64,000 bases of DNA from Novosphingobium sp. CF614 (GTDB taxonomy: Bacteria > Pseudomonadota > Alphaproteobacteria > Sphingomonadales > Sphingomonadaceae). Location of the stretch: positions 186,001-250,000 of the forward strand of contig NZ_FOOR01000005.1 of assembly GCF_900113255.1 (NCBI RefSeq), read 5' to 3'. The notes under the pieces were generated by a model. It worked only from the letters and a program-made list of their open reading frames with translations. It was not told the origin of the DNA and made no database searches. Shown in pieces: positions 19,019 to 27,550 of the stretch. Positions within the stretch are counted from its first letter, which is position 1, and each line of letters opens with the position of its first letter. The position numbers and the translations under genes were made by a program.

Positions 19019-19426
19019 ATGCTGAAACAAGTGGAGGATGGCCCCGCCATCGTCGCCTGCAATACCTGCCGCCACAGCACGGACGCGCGGGAGGATGCCG
19101 CCGGGATACGCGGCGGCGCGCGCATGGTGGCGGCGTTGCGCTCGGTCCGGGAAAGCGATCCTCGCTATGCCGGAATCGCCGTGCAGGAAATGCCCTGCCT
19201 GTTCGCCTGCACCGACTTCTGCACCATTCACCTCCGTGCGCCCGGCAAGGTCGGCTATGTGCTGGGCCGCTTCGTGCCGGACGATGAAGCCGCCGCCGCG
19301 ATTCTCGAATATGCCGTCCACTATGCCGCCAGCGAGCATGGCCGGGTGCCGTTCAAGCAGTGGCCACAAGGCGTGAAGGGCCATTTCATCACTCGCACCC
19401 CGCCGCCGGGCTATGTCGCCGAATGA
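19019..19426 (+). CDS. DUF1636 family protein, last gene of cob operon
   Basis: 135 residues. The N-terminal VACNTCRHS and the CLFACTDFCTIHLRAPGKVGY segment give a set of conserved cysteines typical of DUF1636 proteins, which accompany cobalamin and cobalt genes in proteobacteria. The fold is often thioredoxin-like, so a metal or Fe-S role is possible, but function is not established. A GGAAG site precedes the ATG. It closes the riboswitch-2 operon; the downstream gene converges. Confidence 0.85.
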   Translation: MLKQVEDGPAIVACNTCRHSTDAREDAAGIRGGARMVAALRSVRESDPRYAGIAVQEMPCLFACTDFCTIHLRAPGKVGYVLGRFVPDDEAAAAILEYAVHYAASEHGRVPFKQWPQGVKGHFITRTPPPGYVAE

Positions 19427-19543
19427 GCCGGTTTGCCGTGAAGCTCGCCCATGCGCGGCGGGCCAGCCCGACCGATCGGCCTTGGTAAAGATCGATAGGG
19501 CTGTGGCGCCCGACCTGCGCCGCCCGGTACGCCATTGCCCCGT

Positions 19544-20833
19544 TCAGTCTTTGAGAAGTTCGAGAAGCTTGGCCGTCTTGATCGTGGCGAAGGTCGAGAA
19601 AGCGTCGGATATGGCATAGGGCAGGATGATCCGTTCCCCCACTTTCATGGCCCCGCACGAATAGACGACATTGGGAACGTACCCTTGCCGTTCCGCGATT
19701 TCCGGTTGGACGAGCGGTTCGCGCGAGCGTCCGATCACGCGCGACGGATCCTCCTTGTCCAGCAGGACCGCGCCGATCGAATAGTGGCGCACCGGGCCGA
19801 CGCCGTGGGTGAAGAGAAGCCAGCCTTCGTCAAGCTCTATGGGCGAGCCGCAATTGCCGATCTGGACAAATTCCCACGGATATTTCGGCTTCACGATGAC
19901 CTGGCCCAGCCCCCAATCGTGAAGCGTGTCGGAGGTGATGAGGTGAAGGCTTTCATTGTCATGGCGCGCGATCATCGCATAGCGCCCGCCGATCTTGCGC
20001 GGAAACAGCGCCATGCCCTTGTTGCGCGCCGCCGCGCCTTTGAGGGGGGTCAGGCGGAACGAGAGGAAATCCCTGGTTTCGAGCAGTTCCGAACGGATGC
20101 CCTGGCCGCTGTAGGCGGTGTAGGTCGCGTAATACGTGGTTTGGCCCTCGTCGCTGAATGCCACGAAGCGGGCATCCTCGATGCCGTTCGCCTGCATGTC
20201 GGTGATGGGAAAGATCACCCGCTCGGCAATATCGCCATCGGGATCGAAGGTGAGTTCCAGGTGATCGCCCAGGCGGGCAGTCACCTCCGGCGTGCTGGCA
20301 AGCCGCGCGGGAGGATCAATGAAGACCGTTCCGTCGACAGTCAGGACTCCTGACCGAAAGGTCAGCGACGAGATGTGGCCTTCGCCAATCGCGCGCAGGC
20401 TGAGAATGAAGCGGCTGCAATCCTTGGCCAATCCCGACTGGTCCGGGTGTGGCACGATGCTCGGGTTGAACAGGGCGGCGGCCTCGAAACTATATTCATG
20501 GAGGAAATAGGCGCCGACAAGCTGGCGCTGCTCCTTCGAAAAGGTTGCGTGGCTGGCAAAGACATCCTCCATTTCCGCTGCGCGCCGTTCGAAGATGGCC
20601 GGCAGGTTTCGGTGCCGGTCGTCGAAGTTCCGCAGCGTTGCGGCGAGCAGTTGCAGCGTTTCGTCCTTGCCAAGGGCCAGGACGCGATCGACGATATGAT
20701 TGGCCCGGGTCTTGTCGACGGGAGTGAGGTCCCTGGGTTCGACGGCGGGTCGAAACGAGCGAACGACGACGCGCGATGGATCGGGCCGCAGGTGGAGCGC
20801 CTGGCGGTTGAAGAAAGGTGCGGGCGGTGCCAT
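19544..20833 (-). CDS. GH130 family beta-mannoside phosphorylase-like protein
   Basis: 429 residues. The five-bladed propeller fold of family GH130 is indicated by the catalytic-Asp motif ANGIEDARFV near the centre, together with FNPSIVPHPDQS, RHDNESLHLITSD and GNCGSPIELDEGWLLFTHGV. Family members phosphorolyse or hydrolyse beta-1,2- or beta-1,4-mannosides. The partner gene upstream is a glycosyltransferase whose stop lies 5 bp before this ATG, so the two form a synthesis/turnover pair for an unidentified mannose-containing glycan. In-frame ATGs at 20845 and 20857 would overlap the partner and are alternatives. Confidence 0.87.
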   Translation of the reverse strand: MAPPAPFFNRQALHLRPDPSRVVVRSFRPAVEPRDLTPVDKTRANHIVDRVLALGKDETLQLLAATLRNFDDRHRNLPAIFERRAAEMEDVFASHATFSKEQRQLVGAYFLHEYSFEAAALFNPSIVPHPDQSGLAKDCSRFILSLRAIGEGHISSLTFRSGVLTVDGTVFIDPPARLASTPEVTARLGDHLELTFDPDGDIAERVIFPITDMQANGIEDARFVAFSDEGQTTYYATYTAYSGQGIRSELLETRDFLSFRLTPLKGAAARNKGMALFPRKIGGRYAMIARHDNESLHLITSDTLHDWGLGQVIVKPKYPWEFVQIGNCGSPIELDEGWLLFTHGVGPVRHYSIGAVLLDKEDPSRVIGRSREPLVQPEIAERQGYVPNVVYSCGAMKVGERIILPYAISDAFSTFATIKTAKLLELLKD

Positions 20834-20837
20834 GTCG

Positions 20838-23168
20838 TCAACCATCGACGGCTGCAATCGGCAGGGGCATGACCCCCTGCACGGCCCGCATCAGGGTCGA
20901 GCGGTCCGCACCTTTCAGTTGCTTCATGTCGGCCAGCCCAAGCAGGTAGGACAGCGTCGATTCCGCCCCCCGGTTTTCATTGGCCCGATCGGGATGGAGC
21001 CCGTCGCGGCAGCTTCCGGTCGCCACGTCGACAAGTTCGACGGCCAGGTCGTTCGCGCCGAGAAACCAGTCGAAGGCACGCTCCGCCTCTGCCTGCCACG
21101 GAAACTCGGGGTCGATGTCCCGTGCCGCCGCGCAGGCGGCGATCGTTGCACAGGCTTCCAGCGGTTGTTGATCGAAAGGCTGGGGCATGCTGCGGGGCGC
21201 CTGCAGGAAACCATGCGAACCTATGGGCCGGAAATGCCCCTGCGGCGCTATCTGCATCGCGATGAGCCAGCGCAGACTGCGCAGTCCGGCGTCAACGAGA
21301 TGAAGCGCGTCCGTCGCGGCCCCCGTGACGATCAGGGCTTGGGGCAGCCGCGCATTGTCGTAGCTCAGCGCATCCTCGAACCATGTCCATTTGGGGGTTT
21401 CGTTTGCCCGCAGCAGTTCTTCCAGGCGGCCGGCGAGTCGAACCCGCATCCGCGCAGCCGCGTGATCTTCCGGATGGGTCGTGCAATAGGGTGCCAGGCC
21501 TAGCAAGGTGAACGCCCATGCGCGCGGCGATGTGAAGGCCGCCACGCCTTCCAGCGCTTCGCTGAAGAGCCCTTTCGCCCAGCGCGCGCATCCCGGCGCG
21601 CTGGCATGCGCGCTATAGGTGCCGAGCGCCCACAGCGTGCGGCCGTGGCTATCCTCGGATCCCGCGGGCTCCAGCCATTGCCGGTTGAACCCCATGAAGT
21701 TGCGAAAGCGCCGGTTATCGGGATTCCAGCCATGCTGGATAAAGGCCGCGAATGTCGATGATAGTCGGTCTGCCAGCGATGCGTCGGGTCCCCCGGCCAG
21801 GCTGCAGCACAGCAGCAGCGCGCGCGCGTTGTCGTCGATGCAATAGCCGTGATCGCGGTCCGGTATGGCATGAACCGCATGCTGGAACATGCCGGTATCG
21901 TCACACATGGCGGTGAAATGCTCGAGCGCCATGGCCGGGAACGCGGGATGGAGCAGCGCGCGCGCAGTCCTCGGCGCGAAAGCGGAGATCTCCGGCCCCT
22001 TGCGGTTCGCAATCCCGCCCTCTCGGCAGGCACTGCGAAAGCTCGCGGCGTAGCGAAGCGCCGTATTGGCCCATGTCATCGGCCGGCTGGCGGCATAGGC
22101 TTTGCGGCCCATCGCCAGACGTTGCGTCTCGTCGCCCAGCAGGGCCGCGATGGCCGGTCCAAAGCCGGCGGGATTGTCGAACGGGACCAGCACGCCCGAC
22201 CCGTCGGCCAGCAGTTCGGCGGCATGCCAATAGGGCGTGGAGACGACCGGGCGGCCGACGCCGTGCGAATAGGCTAAAGTGCCCGATGTCATTTGCGACG
22301 CCACCAGATAGGGCGTGGCATAGACATCGCACATGGCGATGTGTTCCAGCAGTTCGGGACGATCGACGAAGCGGTTGATGAAGACGACGTGATCGTCGAG
22401 CCCAAGCTCACGAACCCGGTCCACCAGACTGTCGCGATATCGCTCTCCCTCTTCGGCGCGCAATATCGGGTGGGTCGCCCCCATCACCACGTACACGATG
22501 TCGGGGGATCGCTTGACGATTTCCGGCATTGCCTCGATTATCGTCTCGATGCCCTTGTTCGGGCTTATGAGCCCGAAAGTCAGGATGACCTTGCGTCCGG
22601 CAAAGCCCAGTCGTTCCTTCGCGTCCCGCGATGACGTGAGCGGAACATCGGGAATCCCGTGACCGATGACATCGATCCGGTCCGGGTTGGCACCATAGGT
22701 TTCGATCAGTATCTCACGGGCTTTGCGGGCCATGACGATCACGCGAGCGGATGCTGCGATTATGGTCTCCATGACCCGGCGCTGCGCCGGATTCGGCCGG
22801 TCGAGCACGGTGTGCAACGTGGTGACGAGCGGAGCGTCGAGTTTCGCGATCAGGTCGAGGACGAGAGCGCCAGCATCACCGCCAAAGATACCATACTCAT
22901 GCTGCAGGCAGACAAGGTCGAATCCTTCGCGGTTGATGAAATCGGCGCCGGCCAGATAGTCGCCAGCTTCCTCCTGCCGGATCGTCTTTCCGACGATCTC
23001 GGGAAAGGCGTGGTTTCCACCCGGTTCGCGCATCGCGACGATCGACGTCTCGGCGATCTCGTCGAGGGCACCAACCGCGAGTTCCAGGTCGGTGGTGAAG
23101 GTGGCTATGCCGCAGCGGCGCGGCAGGGCATTGCCGACAAAGGCAACCCGAAGCGCGGGTGTGTGCAA
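20838..23168 (-). CDS. Bifunctional-looking glycosyltransferase (GT4 domain plus C-terminal hairpin domain)
   Basis: 776 residues. Residues 1-400 are a GT4-type glycosyltransferase: RRCGIATFTTDLELA, LQHEYGIFGGDAG, FGLISPNKGIETIIEAMP, and the acceptor/nucleotide region YSHGVGRPVVSTPYWHAAEL. Residues ~410-776 (HFTAMCDDTGMFQHAVHAIPDRDHGYCIDDNARAL, given here in outline) resemble alpha/alpha six-hairpin carbohydrate domains. This fusion is found next to GH130 genes in several bacteria. The start is a TTG at 23168; an ATG at 23173 is out of frame. The small ORF just upstream ends 6 bp before it. Confidence 0.85.
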   Translation of the reverse strand: MHTPALRVAFVGNALPRRCGIATFTTDLELAVGALDEIAETSIVAMREPGGNHAFPEIVGKTIRQEEAGDYLAGADFINREGFDLVCLQHEYGIFGGDAGALVLDLIAKLDAPLVTTLHTVLDRPNPAQRRVMETIIAASARVIVMARKAREILIETYGANPDRIDVIGHGIPDVPLTSSRDAKERLGFAGRKVILTFGLISPNKGIETIIEAMPEIVKRSPDIVYVVMGATHPILRAEEGERYRDSLVDRVRELGLDDHVVFINRFVDRPELLEHIAMCDVYATPYLVASQMTSGTLAYSHGVGRPVVSTPYWHAAELLADGSGVLVPFDNPAGFGPAIAALLGDETQRLAMGRKAYAASRPMTWANTALRYAASFRSACREGGIANRKGPEISAFAPRTARALLHPAFPAMALEHFTAMCDDTGMFQHAVHAIPDRDHGYCIDDNARALLLCCSLAGGPDASLADRLSSTFAAFIQHGWNPDNRRFRNFMGFNRQWLEPAGSEDSHGRTLWALGTYSAHASAPGCARWAKGLFSEALEGVAAFTSPRAWAFTLLGLAPYCTTHPEDHAAARMRVRLAGRLEELLRANETPKWTWFEDALSYDNARLPQALIVTGAATDALHLVDAGLRSLRWLIAMQIAPQGHFRPIGSHGFLQAPRSMPQPFDQQPLEACATIAACAAARDIDPEFPWQAEAERAFDWFLGANDLAVELVDVATGSCRDGLHPDRANENRGAESTLSYLLGLADMKQLKGADRSTLMRAVQGVMPLPIAAVDG

Positions 23169-23174
23169 GCCATC

Positions 23175-23309
23175 TCAGTGCTTCCCTTTCGATTGGGCGA
23201 TCATTTCCACCGCGGATGTTTCCTGGACGGCAAATGCCGGGCGCGCCTCTGGCTTAGCCGCCTGGGGCTGGCGAAGTTCGCGATTGCCGTGTTCCTGCGT
23301 CTTGGTCAT
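23175..23309 (-). CDS. Small hypothetical protein upstream of glycosyltransferase
   Basis: A 44-residue frame (MTKTQEHGNRELRQ start) with many Gln, Glu, Lys and Ala residues and no recognisable domain. It ends in AAAGGGAAGCACTGA, where AAGGGAAG can also serve as ribosome site for the TTG-started glycosyltransferase. Coupling to that gene is its main support; it may simply be leader sequence. An in-frame ATG at 23324 gives five more residues. Confidence 0.35.
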   Translation of the reverse strand: MTKTQEHGNRELRQPQAAKPEARPAFAVQETSAVEMIAQSKGKH

Positions 23310-24254
23310 TTCAGATGGTTCCATCCTGGTTGTTCGGGATCGAAGGGTCGGCAAAAGGCCGTGGGCGGGAAGAGGCAATCGGCCCGCTGCCGCATTCCGC
23401 GGGGGCTGAGGAGTGGGAACGGCAAGCGAAAGGTCCCAGGCATCGGCCGATAATTTCGATCTTGCGCTCGCATCTTTCGATATTCAATGGATCGATCATG
23501 ACGGAATAGCACAGTGGGCCGGTCATTTGGTTATAATCAATTCGTTGATTAACATGAGTTATATACTCATATCAAACGAACGAAATAATTGTTCCCAGGA
23601 AAAATCATAATTATCATGGATTGTTCCGAAAAATGTCTTTAGCATATATCTAAAGAATTTTCGCATGATTTATGGATAAATGCTGTAATTTAATCGCTCG
23701 CGGTGGAGCGACCTTTGCGGTAAATCGGTCAAGCTTTTGCACCGGAGCTGCGATGTTACCGGCAAGCCCATGGACATCATAGGCAATCGCAACGCTGTCG
23801 GTACGAACCGAGGCCGGGGAAGGGCGATGCGCGACGATCGCTTTCCTACCTTGCACTGGGGCTTCGCTGGCAGACCGACTACATCGTCCACCTGGACTCG
23901 AACTCGCCAAGGTCGATCCACTTCAAGGCGACCATTGCCCTGCGGGACGGCGAGAAGGTGGAAAAGTCATCGGTCCGTTTTGGGGTCCGTTTTGGGGTCC
24001 GTTTGGGCAGAAAGTTCGGACATCCCCTTTGGACGGTGCACGTTTCCGCCAACGCCACGGCCAAGCCGCGTCACCGCTCGCGAGAAGCCGAGTGATGCCG
24101 CGATGTCCTCACCGGCCTGTTCCTGCCCCGGAGACTTGCTCTATCCACCGTACCCCCACTGGCGGTGAAATCCGGCACGCGTAGCCGTGCTTGCCAGCCA
24201 TCGTTCGTCCGCCTAATGCCACTGCGTCAGCCCGATCACAGACGGACCCGTCGC
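23310..24254. other. Gene-poor, partly AT-rich gap with short repeats
   Basis: I see no convincing gene. The section 23,525-23,730 is strikingly AT-rich against its surroundings and holds the inverted repeat ATGAGT-TATAT-ACTCAT (23554-23570), a candidate operator or promoter region for the minus-strand glycan operon. Around 23,830-24,010 weakly protein-like fragments in several frames suggest an eroded gene, which I cannot name. The 12-bp tandem repeat at 23972 lies here. A promoter for lolC should lie in the last 100 bp. Confidence 0.5.
23972..24007 (+). repeat. Three tandem copies of a 12-bp unit (GGTCCGTTTTGG)
   Basis: Units begin at 23972, 23984 and 23996; the first two are identical and the third differs near its end. 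A 12-bp period keeps any reading frame and would encode a four-residue repeat (KRTP on the minus strand). Origin unknown; slippage expansion is likely. Confidence 0.85.
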
Positions 24255-25496
24255 TTGATCCTATCCCCTTTCGAATGGACAATCGCCAAGCGCTACATGC
24301 TCCCCGGCAAGGGCGAGCGGTTTATCGCGATGGTTGCCGGGATCAGCCTGATCGCGGTGATGCTCGGCGTCGCGGCGCTGGTGATCGTGATGAGCGTGAT
24401 GAACGGTTTTCGCGCCGAGCTCTTCGACAAGATCGTGGGGCTCAACGGCCACGCGATCATCCAGGCCTATGGCGGGCGGCTTGACGATTGGCAGGGTGTT
24501 CTCAAGGACGTCAGGGGCACTCCAGGTGTGGTGCGGGCCTCGCCGCTGATCGAGCAGCCGTTGCTCGCCAGCTTCAACGGGCGGGTCGAGGCGATCCTGG
24601 TACGCGGCAATACCGGCGAGGATATCGGCCGGCTCAAGGACAAGATCCAGGCGGGCAATCTTGCTGAATTGCGGACGGGCGACGACAACGTCGCGATCGG
24701 ATCGCAGCTGGCGCAGAACCTGGGCGCGCAAGTGGGCGACGTGATTACCGTGATAAACCCGCAGGGGCGCGCCACGCCGTTCGGCACGGTGCCACGCCAG
24801 ATCGCCTACCGCATCGCCGCGATCTTCGAGATCGGCGTCTACGACTACGACAACGCTTTCGTCGTCATGCCGATCCCCAATGCGCAGACACTGCTGCTCA
24901 CCGGCGATTCGATCGGCATGATCGAGATAACCACCAACGATCCCGACCGCGTCGGCCAGATCCTTGCCCCGCTCCAGCGCAAGCTGGCCGGCCGCGCCAT
25001 CGTTACCGACTGGAAGACCATCAACGCCTCGCTGTTCGAAGCGCTGGCGGTGGAGCGCGTGGCGATGTTCGTGGTGCTTTCGATCATCGTCCTGGTCGCG
25101 GTGTTCAACATCCTTTCCTCGCTCATCATGCTGGTGCGCGCCAAGACGCGTGACATCGCGATCCTGCGAACCATGGGCGCGACGCGGTCCTCGCTGCTCA
25201 AGGTCTTCGTCACCACCGGCTTCTGCATCGGCGCGCTGGGGACGGGCGCGGGCGTGATCCTGGGCTTCATCTTCCTCTACTTCCGCCAACCGATCGTGCA
25301 TGCGGTGGAAATCGTGACCGGGCAGAACCTGTGGGACCCCTCGATCCGCTTCCTTACCGAGCTGCCCGCGCGCTCCGATCCCGTGGAAATCACCGTGATT
25401 TGCGTGATGGCGCTGCTGCTGAGTTTCCTTGCTACGCTCTATCCGGCCTTCAGGGCGGCGAGCACCGATCCCGTGCAGGTGCTGCGCTATGAATGA
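24255..25496 (+). CDS. lolC: Lipoprotein-releasing system permease LolC/LolE
   Basis: 413 residues of the ABC permease that extracts outer-membrane lipoproteins from the inner membrane with LolD. The typical start [20 protein letters not shown], a first membrane segment ([23 protein letters not shown]), a large periplasmic domain (to ~residue 270), and three C-terminal membrane segments ([19 protein letters not shown] and after) match LolC/E. The TTG at 24255 is chosen because it starts exactly at the conserved N-terminus; the frame is open to 24165 without similarity. A single LolC/E subunit, likely as a homodimer, is usual in this group. It overlaps lolD by 8 bp. Confidence 0.95.
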   Translation: MILSPFEWTIAKRYMLPGKGERFIAMVAGISLIAVMLGVAALVIVMSVMNGFRAELFDKIVGLNGHAIIQAYGGRLDDWQGVLKDVRGTPGVVRASPLIEQPLLASFNGRVEAILVRGNTGEDIGRLKDKIQAGNLAELRTGDDNVAIGSQLAQNLGAQVGDVITVINPQGRATPFGTVPRQIAYRIAAIFEIGVYDYDNAFVVMPIPNAQTLLLTGDSIGMIEITTNDPDRVGQILAPLQRKLAGRAIVTDWKTINASLFEALAVERVAMFVVLSIIVLVAVFNILSSLIMLVRAKTRDIAILRTMGATRSSLLKVFVTTGFCIGALGTGAGVILGFIFLYFRQPIVHAVEIVTGQNLWDPSIRFLTELPARSDPVEITVICVMALLLSFLATLYPAFRAASTDPVQVLRYE

Positions 25497-26175
25497 TCCC
25501 GCCAGGCAACCGGTCGTCCGGATCGAGAAGCTTACGCGCAGCTTCGAGCAGGGCGGCGTAACCATCGAGGTTCTGCGCGGCGTCGATCTTGTCATCCGGC
25601 CGGGTGAGATCGTCGGGCTGCTCGGCCCCTCGGGTTCGGGTAAATCGACGATGCTGCAGGCGCTGGGGCTGCTTGAAGGCGGCTTCGGCGGCAGGATCGA
25701 GATCGCCGGAATCGACGCGTCCCGCCTCGGCAAGAACGAGCGTGCGGCGGTGCGGCGCGATCATATCGGTTTCGTCTACCAGTTTCACCACTTGTTGCCG
25801 GACTTCAGCGCGATCGAGAACGTGGTGCTGCCCCAGCTCATCACCGGCAAGCCGCGCGCCGAATGCGAGGAGCGGGCGAAGGAACTGTTGAGCGCGCTGG
25901 GTCTGGCGCAGCGGCTGGAACACCGGCCGAGCAAGCTTTCGGGCGGCGAGCAGCAGCGCGTCGCCGTCGCCCGTGCACTGGCCAATCGGCCACGGCTGGT
26001 GTTGGCCGATGAGCCCACCGGCAACCTTGACGAGGCGACTGCCGACAAGGTCTTCGCCCAGTTCCTCCAACTGGTGCGCGGGGAAGGCAGCGCGGCGCTG
26101 GTGGCGACTCACAACGAGCGGCTGGCAACCGCGATGGACCGCGTGGTGCGGCTTCACGACGGGGTTCTGGCATAG
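25489..26175 (+). CDS. lolD: Lipoprotein-releasing ABC ATPase LolD
   Basis: 228 residues. All ABC ATPase motifs are present: Walker [13 protein letters not shown] near residue 44, Q-loop [16 protein letters not shown], signature [16 protein letters not shown] near residue 145, Walker [13 protein letters not shown] and the H-loop [17 protein letters not shown] is typical of LolD and related MacB-type ATPases. It begins inside the 3' end of lolC, so the two are coupled. Confidence 0.96.
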   Translation: MNDPARQPVVRIEKLTRSFEQGGVTIEVLRGVDLVIRPGEIVGLLGPSGSGKSTMLQALGLLEGGFGGRIEIAGIDASRLGKNERAAVRRDHIGFVYQFHHLLPDFSAIENVVLPQLITGKPRAECEERAKELLSALGLAQRLEHRPSKLSGGEQQRVAVARALANRPRLVLADEPTGNLDEATADKVFAQFLQLVRGEGSAALVATHNERLATAMDRVVRLHDGVLA

Positions 26176-26263
26176 CCGGCCGGCTCCCGGAACCCGCGTT
26201 GAATTCGCGGCTTCTAGTCCCACATCGAATGTGCTGCGTTGAACGCAGGGAAAGGACCGCGTG

Positions 26264-26548
26264 ATGAACGATATCCCGTCCACCATCCATGACGGCGGAG
26301 GCTTCCCCACGGGATTCGGCTGGAACGATTCGGCCGAGTTGCACAAGTGCGAGGATGGCGGCGGACTGTTCCACCGTTTCAAGACGATCCGGCGCGGCAC
26401 GGTGGCGGATCTGATCCAGTTCGTGATGGGTCTGCCCGAAGACAGGCAACCGGACTACGCGATCCAGAAGGATGGTGACCACAGGCTGACGATCGGCGAG
26501 ATCCGCAATCTTGCCCGCCGCGCCGATTTCCCCAGGAACGACGGCTGA
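26264..26548 (+). CDS. Conserved-looking small protein of unknown function
   Basis: 94 residues, acidic, no signal peptide or membrane segment (FPTGFGWNDSAELHKC, GLFHRFKTIRRGTVADLI). A GGGAAAGG ribosome site stands 8 bp before the ATG; a GTG three bases upstream is an alternative. Codon use is that of its neighbours, so it is probably a real gene, but I do not recognise the family. It follows lolD by 88 bp. Confidence 0.6.
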   Translation: MNDIPSTIHDGGGFPTGFGWNDSAELHKCEDGGGLFHRFKTIRRGTVADLIQFVMGLPEDRQPDYAIQKDGDHRLTIGEIRNLARRADFPRNDG

Positions 26549-26742
26549 TACCGCGCCATCGCGGATTTTCCGTCAGCTTCGACGGGCGACGGGGAAATCA
26601 GCCTTGAAACCAGCCGTGCCGGTCGGGACGGACAAGGGGCGCGTCTATCGCGCCAAAGTGCTTCCCGCGCTTGTCCTGGCTCGTTCCATTGATGGAATTA
26701 TTGCAACAACTTGCCGGCAAACTCTCGCGCGGCAAATAAAGA

Positions 26743-27132
26743 TCAGTGTGCCAAGCCGTGGCGCAACTGGTAGCGACCGTTACGGTAATCCTCGAAGATT
26801 TGCGAAAGCGAGGGATGGTCGACCGGACCGCCGTCAGCATCGGCCATCAAGTTCTGCTGGCTGACATAAGCGACGTAGCTGGAATCCTCGTTCTCGGCCA
26901 GGAGGTGGTAATAGGGCTGTTCACGCAAAGGACGCACTTCGATCGGAATGGACTGATACCATTCCTCGCTATTGGCGAAGACCGGATCGATATCGAAGAC
27001 GACACCGCGAAAGTCGTGATGCTTGTGGCGTACCACATCACCGATCGCGAAACGCGCCCACGTCTGCCGCGGAGCGTCAATGACGCGCCCGGCCTGAGGG
27101 GAAAAGTAGGACGCTCGGTTCATGGCCATCAT
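26743..27132 (-). CDS. hspQ: Heat shock protein HspQ (hemimethylated DNA-binding/YccV family)
   Basis: About 129 residues. The core RFAIGDVVRHKHHDFRGVVFDIDP followed by YYHLLAENEDSSYVAYVSQQNL (described here in two parts) is the HspQ/YccV fold, a small beta-barrel protein linked in E. coli to Lon specificity and to DnaA control. Start choices at 27123, 27129 and 27132 are all possible; 27132 is given. Its promoter region faces the tRNA-Ser gene, which is divergent. Confidence 0.9.
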   Translation of the reverse strand: MMAMNRASYFSPQAGRVIDAPRQTWARFAIGDVVRHKHHDFRGVVFDIDPVFANSEEWYQSIPIEVRPLREQPYYHLLAENEDSSYVAYVSQQNLMADADGGPVDHPSLSQIFEDYRNGRYQLRHGLAH

Positions 27133-27279
27133 ATAGGTTTTGCGCGGATGCGAGACAAGCATGGCCATCGACCGATCCCCGCTTTTCCAAAACGGGGGCT
27201 TGGCAAGCGTGGTCAACTGGGCTACCGGCGCGCTTCGTTTGACCCGGCGGGTTTTGTCCGTTGCATCACGATCTCTTGC

Positions 27280-27369
<90 letters not shown>

Positions 27370-27382
27370 CGGACTGGTCCAC

Positions 27383-27417
27383 GGGGGTCCATAGCGGACC
27401 CCCGATATCGACTTTTT
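27383..27417 (+). terminator. Intrinsic terminator after tRNA-Ser
   Basis: A perfect 8-bp stem, GGGGGTCC (27383-27390) and GGACCCCC (27396-27403), with loop ATAGC, is followed after nine bases by TTTTT. It would end the tRNA transcript before the integrase. Confidence 0.7.
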
Positions 27418-27503
27418 CCTCCTGATTACCAATGTTTAGCTGACCGGTTCGGCCTCGGCCGTCCGTGCCCGTCCATGGCCTTCCGGTGATTCGGAAGTGC
27501 CAG

Positions 27504-27536
27504 AACGAGGTATCGGCGGTCGAAAAACGAGGTATC
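27504..27536 (+). repeat. Paired direct repeat AACGAGGTATC before the integrase
   Basis: AACGAGGTATC occurs at 27504-27514 and 27526-27536, spaced 22 bp start to start (two helical turns), just before the integrase ATG. This spacing and place fit integrase arm-type sites or an autoregulatory operator. No function is shown. Confidence 0.5.
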
Positions 27537-27550
27537 TCAGGAGACCGGAA

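Noticed and set aside
23972..24007. Tandem repeats as a CRISPR array
   Set aside because: Units are 12 bp and directly adjacent without spacers; no cas genes are present.
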